Assembly: GCF_002967075.1 (NCBI RefSeq) | Contig: NZ_PUGE01000005.1 | Location: forward strand, 62,001-126,000 | Reading direction: 5' to 3' | Source: Corynebacterium sp. J010B-136 | Lineage (GTDB): Bacteria > Actinomycetota > Actinomycetes > Mycobacteriales > Mycobacteriaceae | Length of the DNA: 64,000 nt | Shown: positions 24,625 to 34,174 of the stretch, piece by piece | Position numbering within the stretch: position 1 is the stretch's first letter | Layout of the letters: each line of letters opens with the position of its first letter | The notes under the pieces: generated by a model | The model's database searches: none | Seen by the model: only the letters and a program-made list of their open reading frames with translations | Told to the model about the DNA's origin: nothing | Position numbers and translations under genes: made by a program

Positions 24625-26209
24625 TGGCACCTCCTTCAAGGTTGTTTAAGATATCGTCAATAATATCCTCACCAGGGTTTCCTTCCTGGTTACCTCCGCC
24701 GTTTCCGCCGTTGGTGTCGGTTGGTTGCTCAGATCCGCCATCATTTCCGCCGTCGCCGCCGGGGTTGGAGCCGTTATTTCCGTCTTCGCCGCCATCGCCA
24801 GGTGTTGGCGAACCGCCGTTGCCATCGGTGGGTTCAGCTGGAGAAGTATTAGTTGGCGTGGGTGAGCTGCCAGTCGGCCGTGAGGTACGGCTTGGCGAGG
24901 ATTGAGAAGATTCAGATTCCGTTTGGGTATTGGTCTCTTCGGTTTCTTCTGGCTCGACCTGATCTTCAGTGGGCTCATTGTCCGGAGTGACATATTCTGT
25001 CACGATGGATGGCACCGTAGAAGTAGTCGGCTGGACATCGCTGTCATCGCCGCTAAACATCGTGGCAGCGTAAAATCCGCCGCCGACTAGAGCAACAGCG
25101 AGCGCGGCGATGCCGACGCCAATGCCGAAGTTCTTGCCAGCGCTAGACTTCTTTGCCGTCTTCGTGGCCGTCGCTACAGGTGGCTTTGCCGTGTTAGCTC
25201 CGGCAACCGCAGCGGCCTCTGGGTCGGTAGCAGGATCTGCGGAAACAGCCGGGTGAATAGTGGTCGGGTTTGTGGTCTTACCCAGCATGGCCGTAGCTGC
25301 CGTTGGTGAAGGCTCCGGCGCGATGAGGTTATTGGGCATCGCCTTCGGCTGCGGTGGGCGCTTGCCCAAACGCACAGCCGAAACCGCCAAAGCCAGTTCA
25401 TTGCCACCGGCATAGCGAGTGTTCGGATCCTTGCGCAAGGTAATCCCGATGAGCTCACGTACTGGTGCAGAGATATTTGTCGACAGTGGTTCCGGAGCCT
25501 GGCTGATGTGCGCCAACGCTACAGAGACAGAGGAATCTCCGGAAAAAGGGCGCTCGCCAGCCAACATTTCATAGCCGACGACACCGAGGGAATACACATC
25601 GGATGCTTCGGTGACATCCTTGCCTTGGGCTTGTTCCGGGGAGACGTATTGGGCGGTGCCTACGACCATGCCAGTACGGGTCAGCGGAACCGCAGCGGCG
25701 GCTTTTGCAATGCCGAAGTCGGTGATTTTCACCTGACCATTTTGAGTAATCAGCAGGTTGCCTGGCTTGATATCACGGTGGACCAGATCCATCCGGTGGA
25801 TGATCGATAGCCCATGCGCGGTTTGCTCGAGCACGTCCAAAGCCAAAGACTCCGGCAGCATCTTCTCGCGCGCTAACAAATCCGCAAGGGATTCACCGCG
25901 CACGTATTCCATGACGATGAAACAAAAGCGGTAGCCCGAAGGGTCTTCTACTTCGCGGTAGTCATAGGTTTTAACGACGTTGTCGGAATCAATATTTTCC
26001 GCAGCATCTGCTTCATTACGAAAACGCGAGAGAAATTCTTCGTTGTTGGAGAATTCTGGGCGCAAAACCTTGAGCGCGACTTCGCGCTCATTGCGGACAT
26101 CATCAGCCAGCCACACAGTGGACATGCCGCCGTGGCCGATGATCCATTGCAGCACATAGTCAGAACCGATCAGTGATTGAAGCAGTTCCTGGTTATCAGC
26201 AGTATTCAC
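24617..26209 (-). CDS. pknA: Serine/threonine protein kinase PknA
   Basis: A 530-residue kinase. Glycine loop GHGGMSTVW, catalytic HRDIKPGNLLI, DFGIAKAA and APE-type SPEQA are present in residues about 15-280. A membrane helix lies near 365-390. The extracytoplasmic C-terminus is low complexity: Thr/Glu/Ser-rich, then Gly/Asn/Asp-rich repeats (GGDGGNDGG-like) with no PASTA domain. PknA controls cell shape together with PknB. The start overlaps the pbpA stop by one base. The Gly/Asn-rich tail varies between species. Confidence 0.95.
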   Translation of the reverse strand: MNTADNQELLQSLIGSDYVLQWIIGHGGMSTVWLADDVRNEREVALKVLRPEFSNNEEFLSRFRNEADAAENIDSDNVVKTYDYREVEDPSGYRFCFIVMEYVRGESLADLLAREKMLPESLALDVLEQTAHGLSIIHRMDLVHRDIKPGNLLITQNGQVKITDFGIAKAAAAVPLTRTGMVVGTAQYVSPEQAQGKDVTEASDVYSLGVVGYEMLAGERPFSGDSSVSVALAHISQAPEPLSTNISAPVRELIGITLRKDPNTRYAGGNELALAVSAVRLGKRPPQPKAMPNNLIAPEPSPTAATAMLGKTTNPTTIHPAVSADPATDPEAAAVAGANTAKPPVATATKTAKKSSAGKNFGIGVGIAALAVALVGGGFYAATMFSGDDSDVQPTTSTVPSIVTEYVTPDNEPTEDQVEPEETEETNTQTESESSQSSPSRTSRPTGSSPTPTNTSPAEPTDGNGGSPTPGDGGEDGNNGSNPGGDGGNDGGSEQPTDTNGGNGGGNQEGNPGEDIIDDILNNLEGGANG

Positions 26210-27624
26210 TACTGGCCACCTCCGTAGCTATCCAGGATCGCACGCCCAATCGGCGCCGAGACCTGGCCACCGGTGGCAGATTCGCCCAAGTTGCCACCAT
26301 TTTTCACCACAACGCCGACAGCAATATCGCGGTCCGGATCAAACGCGACGTACCACACGTGCGGTGGCAGGCCATCGCCGTGTTCGGCGGTACCGGTCTT
26401 GGATGCATAGCTATTGCCGTTATAGCCGCTGGTGTTGCGCTCGGAGGCGTACATCAAATCGGTCAAAGCATTGGCCACGTCTTCATCGACAGCTGTCGAT
26501 GCTTCCTTTGGCGAGGTAGTCCGAATCTCATTCATCGTGGAATCGGTAATGCGGTTGACCAAATAAGGTTCCATGCGCACGCCGCCATTAGCGACCGTCG
26601 CAGCCATGCCCGCTGCCTGCAGCGCAGACATGGACACATCGCGCTGGCCGATGGAGGACTGGCCCACGGAGGCATCGTCAGGCATCTCGCCGATATTGCC
26701 CGCTGCGGTTTCAACTCCGATATTGGATTCCTGGCCAATGCCAAAGCCTTCGGCGTAGCTGCGCAATTCATCAGCGCCGACATCCATGCCCATTTCCACA
26801 AAGGCGGTATTACACGACAGGGCAAAGGCCGTGGTCAAAGTAACCTGCTGGGAGCCGCCACAGACTTGTCCGGCGTAGTTGGTCAGCTGGGTATTGGTGC
26901 CCGGCAAGGTGATTTCAGAAGCACCGGTCAGGGTGGAATCTGGGTTGTAGCCATTGTTAAGACCTGCCGCGGTGGTGATGATCTTAAAGATAGATCCCGG
27001 TGGCAGGGTTTCCTGCGTGGCGTGGTTTAACAGCGGGTTACCTTCTTGTTCTTGCAGCTGAGCCCACTGGTCATCGATGTTGTTGGGGTTATAGGACGGG
27101 CTAGACGCCATCGCTAAAATTTTGCCTGTCGATGGCTGCAATGCCACCGCAGCGCCCTCATATCCAGGCTGGGTGAGCTGGTCATAAGCAACCTGCTGCA
27201 GCTGTGGATCGATGGTGACTTCGACGTTGGCACCGTCTGGCTGCTCACCGGTGATGAGATCCATGAAGTTGCTGGTGATCAGCGAATCATCAGTACCATT
27301 GAGGATGTTATTTTGCGAAGCCTCAAGCTGTGAAGCGCCGTATTGCGTGGACAAGTAGCCTGTGACCGGACCCCAGGCAGGCGAATCGACGGGATAAGAA
27401 CGCGAATAAATGCCGTCTTCACTGGCGGTGGACTGTGCCAAGACGGTGCCGCCGGCGAAAATTTGTCCGCGCGCGACGGTTTGCATGTCATAAAAACCGC
27501 GTTGGTTCTTCGGATTATCGGCGTACTTATCCACGCTGAATGCCTGCACCACCGTCAAGTTAATGAGCAAGATGATGGTCAGGATGATGGAGAAAAGCGC
27601 GGTGACGCGAATTGATTTGTTCAT
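26209..27624 (-). CDS. pbpA: Class B penicillin-binding protein PbpA (transpeptidase)
   Basis: A 471-residue membrane-anchored D,D-transpeptidase with an N-terminal helix (about 8-30). Motifs: SIFK (SxxK nucleophile, in LPPGSIFKIITTA), SCN (SxN, in ALSCNTAF) and KTGTAEH (KTG). It crosslinks peptidoglycan with its SEDS partner RodA, encoded immediately upstream with a 4-bp overlap. A PASTA/PknB-regulated unit in this cluster. Confidence 0.94.
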   Translation of the reverse strand: MNKSIRVTALFSIILTIILLINLTVVQAFSVDKYADNPKNQRGFYDMQTVARGQIFAGGTVLAQSTASEDGIYSRSYPVDSPAWGPVTGYLSTQYGASQLEASQNNILNGTDDSLITSNFMDLITGEQPDGANVEVTIDPQLQQVAYDQLTQPGYEGAAVALQPSTGKILAMASSPSYNPNNIDDQWAQLQEQEGNPLLNHATQETLPPGSIFKIITTAAGLNNGYNPDSTLTGASEITLPGTNTQLTNYAGQVCGGSQQVTLTTAFALSCNTAFVEMGMDVGADELRSYAEGFGIGQESNIGVETAAGNIGEMPDDASVGQSSIGQRDVSMSALQAAGMAATVANGGVRMEPYLVNRITDSTMNEIRTTSPKEASTAVDEDVANALTDLMYASERNTSGYNGNSYASKTGTAEHGDGLPPHVWYVAFDPDRDIAVGVVVKNGGNLGESATGGQVSAPIGRAILDSYGGGQ

Positions 27625-28961
27625 GAGCGAACCTCCGCCACTTCGGCGTTGTCTTCGGGCGCAGCAATCTCGGCCTGAGGCCTGCGGGCGGTATTAGAAA
27701 TACGCAGCAAGATAGCCAATAGGATGTAGTTCGCCATCAAGGCAGAACCACCGGCGGAAATAAATGGAGTGGTCAAACCGGTCATTGGCAGCAGCGCAGA
27801 AATACCGCCGGTGACGACGAAGACCTGAATAGCAACAGTCAAGGACAAGCCGCCGGCAACCAACTTGCCGTAGGAATCGCGTACCCGCATCGCGGTATTA
27901 AAACCGCGAGAGACCAGTAGCGCGAACAAGATCAAGACTGCAGACAGGCCGATGAGCCCGAACTCTTCACCGATAGCGGCGAGGATGAAGTCGGAGTGCG
28001 CAACCGGTACTAATTCTGGGTAGCCGTTGCCAAGGCCCGAGCCGGTAATACCGCCGGTGGACATGCCAAAGAGAGCTTGGGAGAGCTGGTAGCCGGTGTT
28101 GTCGTAGTTTGCCAAAGGATCGAGGAAGTTGGAGAAACGGTCCTGGATCTTGTCAGAAATCATGTAGATGCCGGTGGCGCCGACGGCGACCAAAATGATG
28201 CCGATGAGCAACCAGGACACACGCCCGGTAGCCATAAACAACATGCCCAACACGGTGGAAAATAGCAGCAGTGCAGGGCCAAAGTCATTGGAGACACCCA
28301 TGATGACAATCGCGATTGCCCAGACAATCAGAATCGGAGCTAAGTCGCGCAGACGCGGCAGGGAGATGCCTAAGAAGCGGTAGCCAGCGACGGTAAATAG
28401 GGAGCGCTTTTGCACCAAGAGCATGGCGAAGAACAAAAGCAGCAAAATCTTCGAGAACTCACCCGGCTGAATGGAAAATGGTCCCAGCCAAATCCAGATG
28501 CGGGCCTCTGCGCCTGGTGGCTGCGGCCACACCAAAGGCAGTGCGAGCAGTACGATGCCGACGACGCCCAAGAGGTAGGAAAAGCGGGTAAAGACTTTGT
28601 GGTCGCGGACAATAATCAAGACCGCGGCAAAAAGCACAAGGCCGACGATGGTCCACATGACCTGGCGCGATGCCAAAGCAGTATCTTGCGCAATATCGAT
28701 GCGCGCGAGCATTAATAACCCGATGCCGTTAAGTACTGCGACGATCGGCAACATGAGCTGATCCGAATGCGGCGCGAGGAAACACAGCACGATGTGCGCG
28801 CCAATGAGTACGCCCAAAAAGCCGCCAATGATCCACAAGATTTCAGTGGTTAGTTCATTGCCCTGGGATAATTCCAGGCTCACCAAAGTGATGGTGAATA
28901 CGGCGGCTGCCATAATCAGCAGGGTGAGTTCAGTCCAACGACTGTGAAACTCTTTGAGCAT
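27621..28961 (-). CDS. rodA: SEDS glycosyltransferase RodA/FtsW family
   Basis: A 446-residue protein with 10 or more membrane helices. SEDS motifs are clear: PFSIQPGEFSKILLLLFFA, SNDFGPALLLF, GMSTGGITGSGLGNG and FILAAIGEEFGLIG, and MTGLTTPFISAGGSALMANY near the end. It polymerises lipid II with PbpA. A close paralogue lies at 35926-37305, so this genome has at least two RodA-like proteins. Confidence 0.93.
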   Translation of the reverse strand: MLKEFHSRWTELTLLIMAAAVFTITLVSLELSQGNELTTEILWIIGGFLGVLIGAHIVLCFLAPHSDQLMLPIVAVLNGIGLLMLARIDIAQDTALASRQVMWTIVGLVLFAAVLIIVRDHKVFTRFSYLLGVVGIVLLALPLVWPQPPGAEARIWIWLGPFSIQPGEFSKILLLLFFAMLLVQKRSLFTVAGYRFLGISLPRLRDLAPILIVWAIAIVIMGVSNDFGPALLLFSTVLGMLFMATGRVSWLLIGIILVAVGATGIYMISDKIQDRFSNFLDPLANYDNTGYQLSQALFGMSTGGITGSGLGNGYPELVPVAHSDFILAAIGEEFGLIGLSAVLILFALLVSRGFNTAMRVRDSYGKLVAGGLSLTVAIQVFVVTGGISALLPMTGLTTPFISAGGSALMANYILLAILLRISNTARRPQAEIAAPEDNAEVAEVRS

Positions 28962-30509
28962 TTAGTTCACCTCCCGGCAGTCAATCCCCGGGGTTGACCG
29001 GAACTTGTCCTTGTCAGTGGTAGATTCGCGGCACTTAGGCAGTGCGCGCTCGGATAGTTGGGTCAGCTGTGATTGCACCTCGTCATAAGAACCTGAATCT
29101 AGGTTTCCTACGGCGCTGCGCTCTGACGGCGGTAGATCGGTTAAAGAAAACGCTTGCGTACCAGTTGGGCATGAGTTTCCGGCAAGCTGCAATGCACCGT
29201 CTTCGCGCAAGCAGGCCACCTGGTAGTCCTTGTTGAGCGAGCGCCCGAACAGTTCCATATCAATGCCCTGCATGATGCGGATTTCCTCATTGGCGGCATC
29301 CGCAGATTCGGACGTAGTGGAAGCCTCCACAACCGCAACGTAGTAGTTGTTGTTGAGGTAATTCTTGCCAACCCACCACACGCCCGCTACGAGCGCAATG
29401 ATGACCAAGATAGAAACAATCAACGGCCAGCCGGAGAATCTACGGCGTCTGCCAGGCTCCTCATCTGCTGGTTCAGCATCCGCGGTGCCCTCGGTATCGT
29501 CGGCATCGACAGGGTTGGTGGGATTGCCACCGGTGGGAGAAACAGTCGAGCGTGGAGCACCAGCAGCCGTGGCAGGGCCTGAATAAGGCTCAATGACCTG
29601 CGGACGACGGTTTAAGGCCGCAGCCCGCGATGCCGCCGAATCAGGGTGTGTGGGCTCAGGAACCTCACCGGCGATCGCACCGACCATAATGGCCTGCGGA
29701 TTAATTACTGGAGACTCCTCAGAAGCCGCAAATTCGGTGGTATCAGCATTAGCTGAGTGCGCAGCTAGAGCATCTAGCTCTGCTACTTCTTCTTCGCTAG
29801 CTTCCACAACATCAGCTAAGACAATGGTGACATTATCTGGGCCACCAGAGCGCAAAGCTAATTCAACCAGCCGGTTCGCAACCTCTTCCAAAGAACCTGC
29901 TACTAGCGCGCTTTCAATGGTGGACGCGGTCACCGGATCCGATAAACCATCGGAGCACAATAAGATGCGGTCGCCTGGCTGTGCATCAAGTAAAAACAGC
30001 GTTGGTTCAACATCGCGGCCGTTATAAGCCTTTAAAATCAAAGACTTCTGCGGGTGCGAGGTGACGTCTTCGGGGTCTAACTTGCCTTCATCGACAAGCG
30101 ACTGCACATACGTGTCATCCTTGGTGACCTGCTGCAACTTCTTATCACGCAGCAAATAAGCGCGGGAGTCCCCAGCATGGCACACAGCGAACTGGGAGCC
30201 GTTAAACATCATCGATGTCAACGTCGTACCCATGCCATCCGTTTCCGGATGCTTCCGGATGTGCTCTGCGATAGACCAGTTAGCTTCGGTGGACACCGTG
30301 CCCAATAGCGCCAACATGTCATTATCGCCGGGGTTTTTATCCAACCCCATCAAATGCGTGATCATCAGCTGGGAGGCAACTTCACCAGCAGCGTGGCCAC
30401 CCATACCGTCGGCTAAAGCGAGCAAATATGGGCCCGCATAGGCAGAGTCTTCATTATTACCGCGAACCAAACCGCGGTCAGAAGCAGCAGCAAAATTAAG
30501 CTTTAGCAT
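28962..30509 (-). CDS. pstP: PP2C-type Ser/Thr phosphatase PstP (Ppp)
   Basis: A 515-residue protein. The N-terminal 240 residues are a PP2C domain: RGLVRGNNEDSAY, LALADGMGGHAAGE and GDRILLCSDGLSDPV supply the Asp metal ligands. A Pro/Ala/Glu-rich linker leads to one membrane helix (about 355-375) and an extracytoplasmic domain with Cys pairs. It dephosphorylates PknA, PknB and their targets. The rodA start is one base after its stop. Confidence 0.94.
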   Translation of the reverse strand: MLKLNFAAASDRGLVRGNNEDSAYAGPYLLALADGMGGHAAGEVASQLMITHLMGLDKNPGDNDMLALLGTVSTEANWSIAEHIRKHPETDGMGTTLTSMMFNGSQFAVCHAGDSRAYLLRDKKLQQVTKDDTYVQSLVDEGKLDPEDVTSHPQKSLILKAYNGRDVEPTLFLLDAQPGDRILLCSDGLSDPVTASTIESALVAGSLEEVANRLVELALRSGGPDNVTIVLADVVEASEEEVAELDALAAHSANADTTEFAASEESPVINPQAIMVGAIAGEVPEPTHPDSAASRAAALNRRPQVIEPYSGPATAAGAPRSTVSPTGGNPTNPVDADDTEGTADAEPADEEPGRRRRFSGWPLIVSILVIIALVAGVWWVGKNYLNNNYYVAVVEASTTSESADAANEEIRIMQGIDMELFGRSLNKDYQVACLREDGALQLAGNSCPTGTQAFSLTDLPPSERSAVGNLDSGSYDEVQSQLTQLSERALPKCRESTTDKDKFRSTPGIDCREVN

Positions 30510-30512
30510 TAC

Positions 30513-30977
30513 TTATGCCACCAGCCTTAAAGTAGAACGCCCCATCTTGATATCGGTATTGACACCTACCTGCTCAGGCTGATCGATACGATTACCGGCC
30601 ACAAAAGTGCCGTTACGGGATTCCAAATCTTCCACAAACCACTGGCTGCCGCGCCGGAATAACCGCGCATGGCGTGACGACGCGTAATCATCACCTAAGA
30701 CAAAGTCACAGTCCTGGGCGCGGCCCAAAGTGAAATCTTCCAGACCGGATAAAGCCATGTGAGAGCCCGCCAAGGGCCCGTCGATGATCTTTACTTCGCG
30801 CGGCGGGATGGCGCGTCCTTTAACGCGTGGCGCTGCAACCGGGCCGGCCTTGACTGCTTGGTAGGACCCGGCTGCTTTGTTGGCGTCGCGACGCATTGCG
30901 TTTAGGGCCACCAGAATAAACAGCCACAGGAGAATCAGCAGTCCGATTCTCAGTCCGGACATAATGACTGAATCCAT
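30513..30977 (-). CDS. fhaB: FHA-domain protein FhaB (FipA-like)
   Basis: A 154-residue protein with an N-terminal membrane helix (about 8-27) and a C-terminal FHA domain (about 75-150): LGRAQDCDFVLGDDYASSRHARLF and RNGTFVAGNRI, which bind phosphothreonine on kinase targets. Start ATG 30977 follows AGGAGG. Same operon as pstP (3-bp gap). In mycobacteria this protein links PknA to FtsZ/FtsQ. Confidence 0.92.
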   Translation of the reverse strand: MDSVIMSGLRIGLLILLWLFILVALNAMRRDANKAAGSYQAVKAGPVAAPRVKGRAIPPREVKIIDGPLAGSHMALSGLEDFTLGRAQDCDFVLGDDYASSRHARLFRRGSQWFVEDLESRNGTFVAGNRIDQPEQVGVNTDIKMGRSTLRLVA

Positions 30978-31085
30978 GGGGACCTCCTCATTAAAACGTA
31001 TGAAACCAGCTTAGTCAGGCACGCCCTGTAATTCAGTAGTGCTGGCACTAGTTTCGTAGCGCAAAAGCATAACCGGTTTCAATTT

Positions 31086-31139
31086 ACGGGAAAAATATAA
31101 AAGCTCGCTGTGACGAAGATTTTCACCAGTGTGCGAGCT
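31086..31139 (-). terminator. Terminator-like hairpin between fhaA and fhaB
   Basis: On the minus strand AGCTCGC and GCGAGCT (31133-31139 and 31102-31108) form a 7-bp stem with a 24-base loop and are followed by TTTTATATTTTT. This would end fhaA transcripts, so fhaB and the downstream cluster likely have their own promoter in the 30978-31085 gap. Confidence 0.6.
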
Positions 31140-31150
31140 ATGTAAAATCA

Positions 31151-32014
31151 CTAGCCTTCTAAGCCGGTGATACGAACCTCAATTTGGGAATGGCCCATCG
31201 TGATGATGTCGCCGTCTGCAAGCAGCCAATTTTCAATAGGTGTTTCATTAACGGTGGTGCCATTGGTGGACTGCAGGTCTGCGAGGACCGCATCCTGGCC
31301 ATCCCAGGTAATTTCCGCGTGCTGACGCGATACTCCTGTATCTGGCAGACGCAGGTGCGCATCATTGCTGCGTCCAATGATATTGGAGCCTTCTTGGACG
31401 TGATAGGTCCGCGATGACCCATCTTGCAAAAGCAGGTTAACCGCAGGGCCGTGGGGGATATTCTGTTCTTCAGAGGCTTCCTGGCGTACGAATGAGGTAG
31501 TTGCTGCTTCCTCAGCCGGATAATTGGAATCTGGGGTAGTCATGGAATTCTCCTGAGATTGGGAGGCTGAAGATTGTTCATCTTCGTCCTCGTGGGCGTC
31601 GTGGAAAATCGCGTCAAAGCCCGTGTCCACTCCTGGTTCCTGATTGATAAAGGAAGACACACGAAGCTGGCCGGTGCGAAGCGATGATTCTTCACCGATG
31701 CGCACGACAATTGGGCCAGCGAGTTGCCAGCCATTGTTGCGGATAAATCGCGAGATTTGATCTGCCAGGCCAGCCGGGGTTGAGCGATTGCGTGACAGGT
31801 TTTCTACATCCTTGGAGCTCACGCCGACTGAGTAGACGTTCGGGCAGTACAGCAGCTCATCATCTCCACGCTGAACATTATCCAGCGCTTCTTGCTTGAG
31901 TAGTTCTTCAATTTCTCCGGGAACGACTTTGCCTCCAAAGACAAATGCCATCCCGTTATCGAGGCCCCGCTGCATGGCCGAATCTAAACGAGCTAGTTTT
32001 TCTAATAGTTCCAT
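31151..32014 (-). CDS. fhaA: FHA-domain protein FhaA
   Basis: A 287-residue cytoplasmic protein. N-terminal DUF3662 domain (about 1-125): LARLDSAMQRGLDNGMAFVF and LLYCPNVYSVGVS. A Glu/Ser/Gln-rich linker holds the Thr cluster that kinases modify. The C-terminal FHA domain (about 205-285) has IIGRSNDAHLRLPDTGVSRQHAEI and STNGTTVN. In mycobacteria FhaA binds the pseudokinase MviN/MurJ and RodA/PbpA regulators. Confidence 0.93.
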   Translation of the reverse strand: MELLEKLARLDSAMQRGLDNGMAFVFGGKVVPGEIEELLKQEALDNVQRGDDELLYCPNVYSVGVSSKDVENLSRNRSTPAGLADQISRFIRNNGWQLAGPIVVRIGEESSLRTGQLRVSSFINQEPGVDTGFDAIFHDAHEDEDEQSSASQSQENSMTTPDSNYPAEEAATTSFVRQEASEEQNIPHGPAVNLLLQDGSSRTYHVQEGSNIIGRSNDAHLRLPDTGVSRQHAEITWDGQDAVLADLQSTNGTTVNETPIENWLLADGDIITMGHSQIEVRITGLEG

Positions 32015-32235
32015 GAGTGCGGCGCCTCCTTTCTGACTGCGTTTTGAATGAAACCTTCTTTATTATAGGCAACCATAGACCGAAACTAGTAGCTCGCGCG
32101 CAAGAACATGGAAGTTTTCTAGGCAAAACCCCAGTTAGTTTTTATATATTGAACTGCCGTTTTGGTATTAGTGTGAGCTCTCATGCTATTGTTGTCTAGT
32201 CGATGTGAGACTTTAGGTTTCATGTTCACCACCCA

Positions 32236-32320
32236 GCCCGGGTGGCGGAATTGGCAGACGCGCTGGCTTCAGGTGCCAGTGTCCTTATAGGACGTGTGGG
32301 TTCAAGTCCCACTCCGGGCA
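32236..32320 (+). tRNA. tRNA-Leu (CAG anticodon)
   Basis: Class II tRNA. Acceptor stem GCCCGGG (32236-32242) pairs with TCCGGGC (32313-32319), the anticodon arm CTGGC-TTCAGGT-GCCAG gives anticodon CAG, a long variable arm follows, and the T-arm is GTGGG-TTCAAGT-CCCAC. The 3' CCA is not encoded (A-C-A follows). A terminator hairpin starts 10 bases downstream. Confidence 0.95.
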
Positions 32321-32329
32321 CAAAATTTT

Positions 32330-32368
32330 GCTCCGAAACATTTTGTCTGATTTTGTTTCGGAGCTTTT
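32330..32368 (+). terminator. Intrinsic terminator of tRNA-Leu
   Basis: GCTCCGAAACA (32330-32340) pairs perfectly with TGTTTCGGAGC (32354-32364), followed by TTTTGTG. Loop of 13 bases. Confidence 0.85.
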
Positions 32369-32387
32369 GTGTTCTCGTAGCGGTTGC

Positions 32388-33524
32388 TTACAGCGATGAG
32401 CCTTTCGATCCAGACCCAGTGCCAAGCTGGAAAATCTCAACGTGGGCATAGCCGCGTACTTCTTCGATGAAGTTCTCATCATGACAGGCCAGTACAATGC
32501 TTCCCCCGCGGAGCAGATGCGACGCGAAACCTTCGTGCAACATGGTGCGTCCGGCGACATCTAATCCCACGTCCGGCTCATCAGCGCATAAAACTTCTAC
32601 GTGCTGTCCATTGGCGGCACCGAAAACTGAGGCAAACTGCGCCAACCGCAGTGCACGCTGTGACAGATCTTCAGGATGTTCTTCGCCATCCAGATTAAAT
32701 TGCGCACGCAGCTGGGTATCCGGCACCATGTGGTCCACGCGTGAATCAATAACCTGATCAATCGGGTCCTGCAACATTAACCCGATTCTTTTATCCCGTT
32801 CGACCAGTGCTTTCATCAACGTAGACTTGCCTGCGCCATTTGCGCCGCACAACCACAGCACACCACCGCGCGGGATAGACAGCGAAACGGGGCCAATGAC
32901 GAAACGGTTCGCCTGAGATTTTCGGAACTGCCACCAACGCCGTTTCCCTGCGCCCTGGTTGCCCACGAGATCCGCGAAGCGCAGATGAGAATCATCGCAG
33001 TGATGGGACGAGGGAACCTTTTCCGGCAAATGCAGAATTGCTTCTTCTCCTAGCAATTTCGTATCCACATCGGGGTCATTGGTAGACAACCAGGCGTGAT
33101 GCCCAGCGACCACCACGTCAGCATCGAGGTTGTGCAAAACGTGTGCCAGCTGCTGGCGGGCGGTGGGGTCGAGGCCGGCAAAGGGGTCATCGAGAAGCAC
33201 CAGCGGAGCATCCAGGATTAACACCGTACCTAAAGCCACCCGCCGAGTTTGTCCACCGGAGAGCTGATTCGGGGCGCGATCCAAAAGGTCCTGCAGATCG
33301 AGAGCCCGCGCAACCTTTTCGATGCGCTGACGCATTTCATCAACGGCAACCCCGCGCTGTTCAAGGCCAAAGGCTAATTCTTCTTCCACCGTGGTGCGTA
33401 AATAAGTAATATGCGCCCGCGGGTTAGAAGTCAGCATGACCGCGCCGGGAGTATTTTCATACAAGTCCGTCAGATATTTAGTCAGTCCGGAACCAGAGGG
33501 ACCAACCAGCTGTTTTATAGCCAC
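32388..33524 (-). CDS. ECF transporter ATPase (two fused, degenerate ABC halves)
   Basis: A 378-residue fusion of two ABC ATPase halves, starting at GTG 33524. Half 1 begins almost at its Walker A, which reads GPSGSGLT (8-15) with Leu14 in place of Lys; its signature LSGGQ (86-90) is intact, but Walker B ends DD (110-111). Half 2 has a full Walker A GANGAGKS (225-232) and Walker B DE (313-314) but no LSGGQ. One composite site is complete. It is last in an S-T-A gene order, so it energises the adjacent EcfT and S-component. Confidence 0.82.
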   Translation of the reverse strand: MAIKQLVGPSGSGLTKYLTDLYENTPGAVMLTSNPRAHITYLRTTVEEELAFGLEQRGVAVDEMRQRIEKVARALDLQDLLDRAPNQLSGGQTRRVALGTVLILDAPLVLLDDPFAGLDPTARQQLAHVLHNLDADVVVAGHHAWLSTNDPDVDTKLLGEEAILHLPEKVPSSHHCDDSHLRFADLVGNQGAGKRRWWQFRKSQANRFVIGPVSLSIPRGGVLWLCGANGAGKSTLMKALVERDKRIGLMLQDPIDQVIDSRVDHMVPDTQLRAQFNLDGEEHPEDLSQRALRLAQFASVFGAANGQHVEVLCADEPDVGLDVAGRTMLHEGFASHLLRGGSIVLACHDENFIEEVRGYAHVEIFQLGTGSGSKGSSL

Positions 33525-34174
33525 ACAACCACCACCAATGCAGCTATCGGCATTAACCAGCGCAGGACTTTTTGTGTGGTTGTATCAGGCACTGGGTGTA
33601 ACAGCGTGCGCTGCCCGGTGCCCTCCAATCCGGATACTTCGAGCGGAATGGCGCGCGAGGCTCCTTGCGATAACAAGCGAGTAATCAGTGGGAACACAAC
33701 AAATTTGACGGTCTTTGAAAGACCACGGGTGCTGTGCTGACGTGGGCTGTGTGCGCGCAAATGATTGGTATATCGCACCGAGCCTAAGGTGTCACGACCT
33801 TGCGGAAGCAACTGCACGGCGGAGCCTACGATATAGGCCACCCGCGGCATATGGCTGAGTGATTTCACCAGGTCTGTAATGGTGATGGCGCTAGCCGCTG
33901 TTAAAAATGCCGACATTAAAGCGATGAAGCGAACACTTAAATCAAGGGCAGTTGACCAGTCATTTCTGCCGAAGGGAATGTGGATAATCAGCATGGATAA
34001 GCTAACCGGGATGCTTAAGGCGACGGTAGTTGCCAGCACGGAAAAATTACGCAGGCGTACAAGTGCAACAAGCTGCGCAATCACGGCAACGCTTGCGCTT
34101 AAAGCAAGTTCATTAAAGCCCAGCACCACAATCCATGAACTAGCTGCTGCAACAATCCAGGTCAGCGGATTCAT
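33515..34174 (-). CDS. ECF transporter transmembrane coupling subunit (EcfT)
   Basis: A 219-residue protein with about five membrane helices and the EcfT coupling region (YIVGSAVQLLPQGRDTLGSVR..., about 138-158) where the family has two Ala-Arg-Gly-type motifs. It overlaps the S-component by one base (TAATG) and the ATPase by 10 bp. Confidence 0.82.
   Translation of the reverse strand: MNPLTWIVAAASSWIVVLGFNELALSASVAVIAQLVALVRLRNFSVLATTVALSIPVSLSMLIIHIPFGRNDWSTALDLSVRFIALMSAFLTAASAITITDLVKSLSHMPRVAYIVGSAVQLLPQGRDTLGSVRYTNHLRAHSPRQHSTRGLSKTVKFVVFPLITRLLSQGASRAIPLEVSGLEGTGQRTLLHPVPDTTTQKVLRWLMPIAALVVVVWL

Noticed and set aside
24617..24905. Gly/Asn/Pro-rich repeat in pknA and its opposite frames
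   Set aside because: Low-complexity coding tail of PknA; not a CRISPR or tandem DNA repeat with constant unit.
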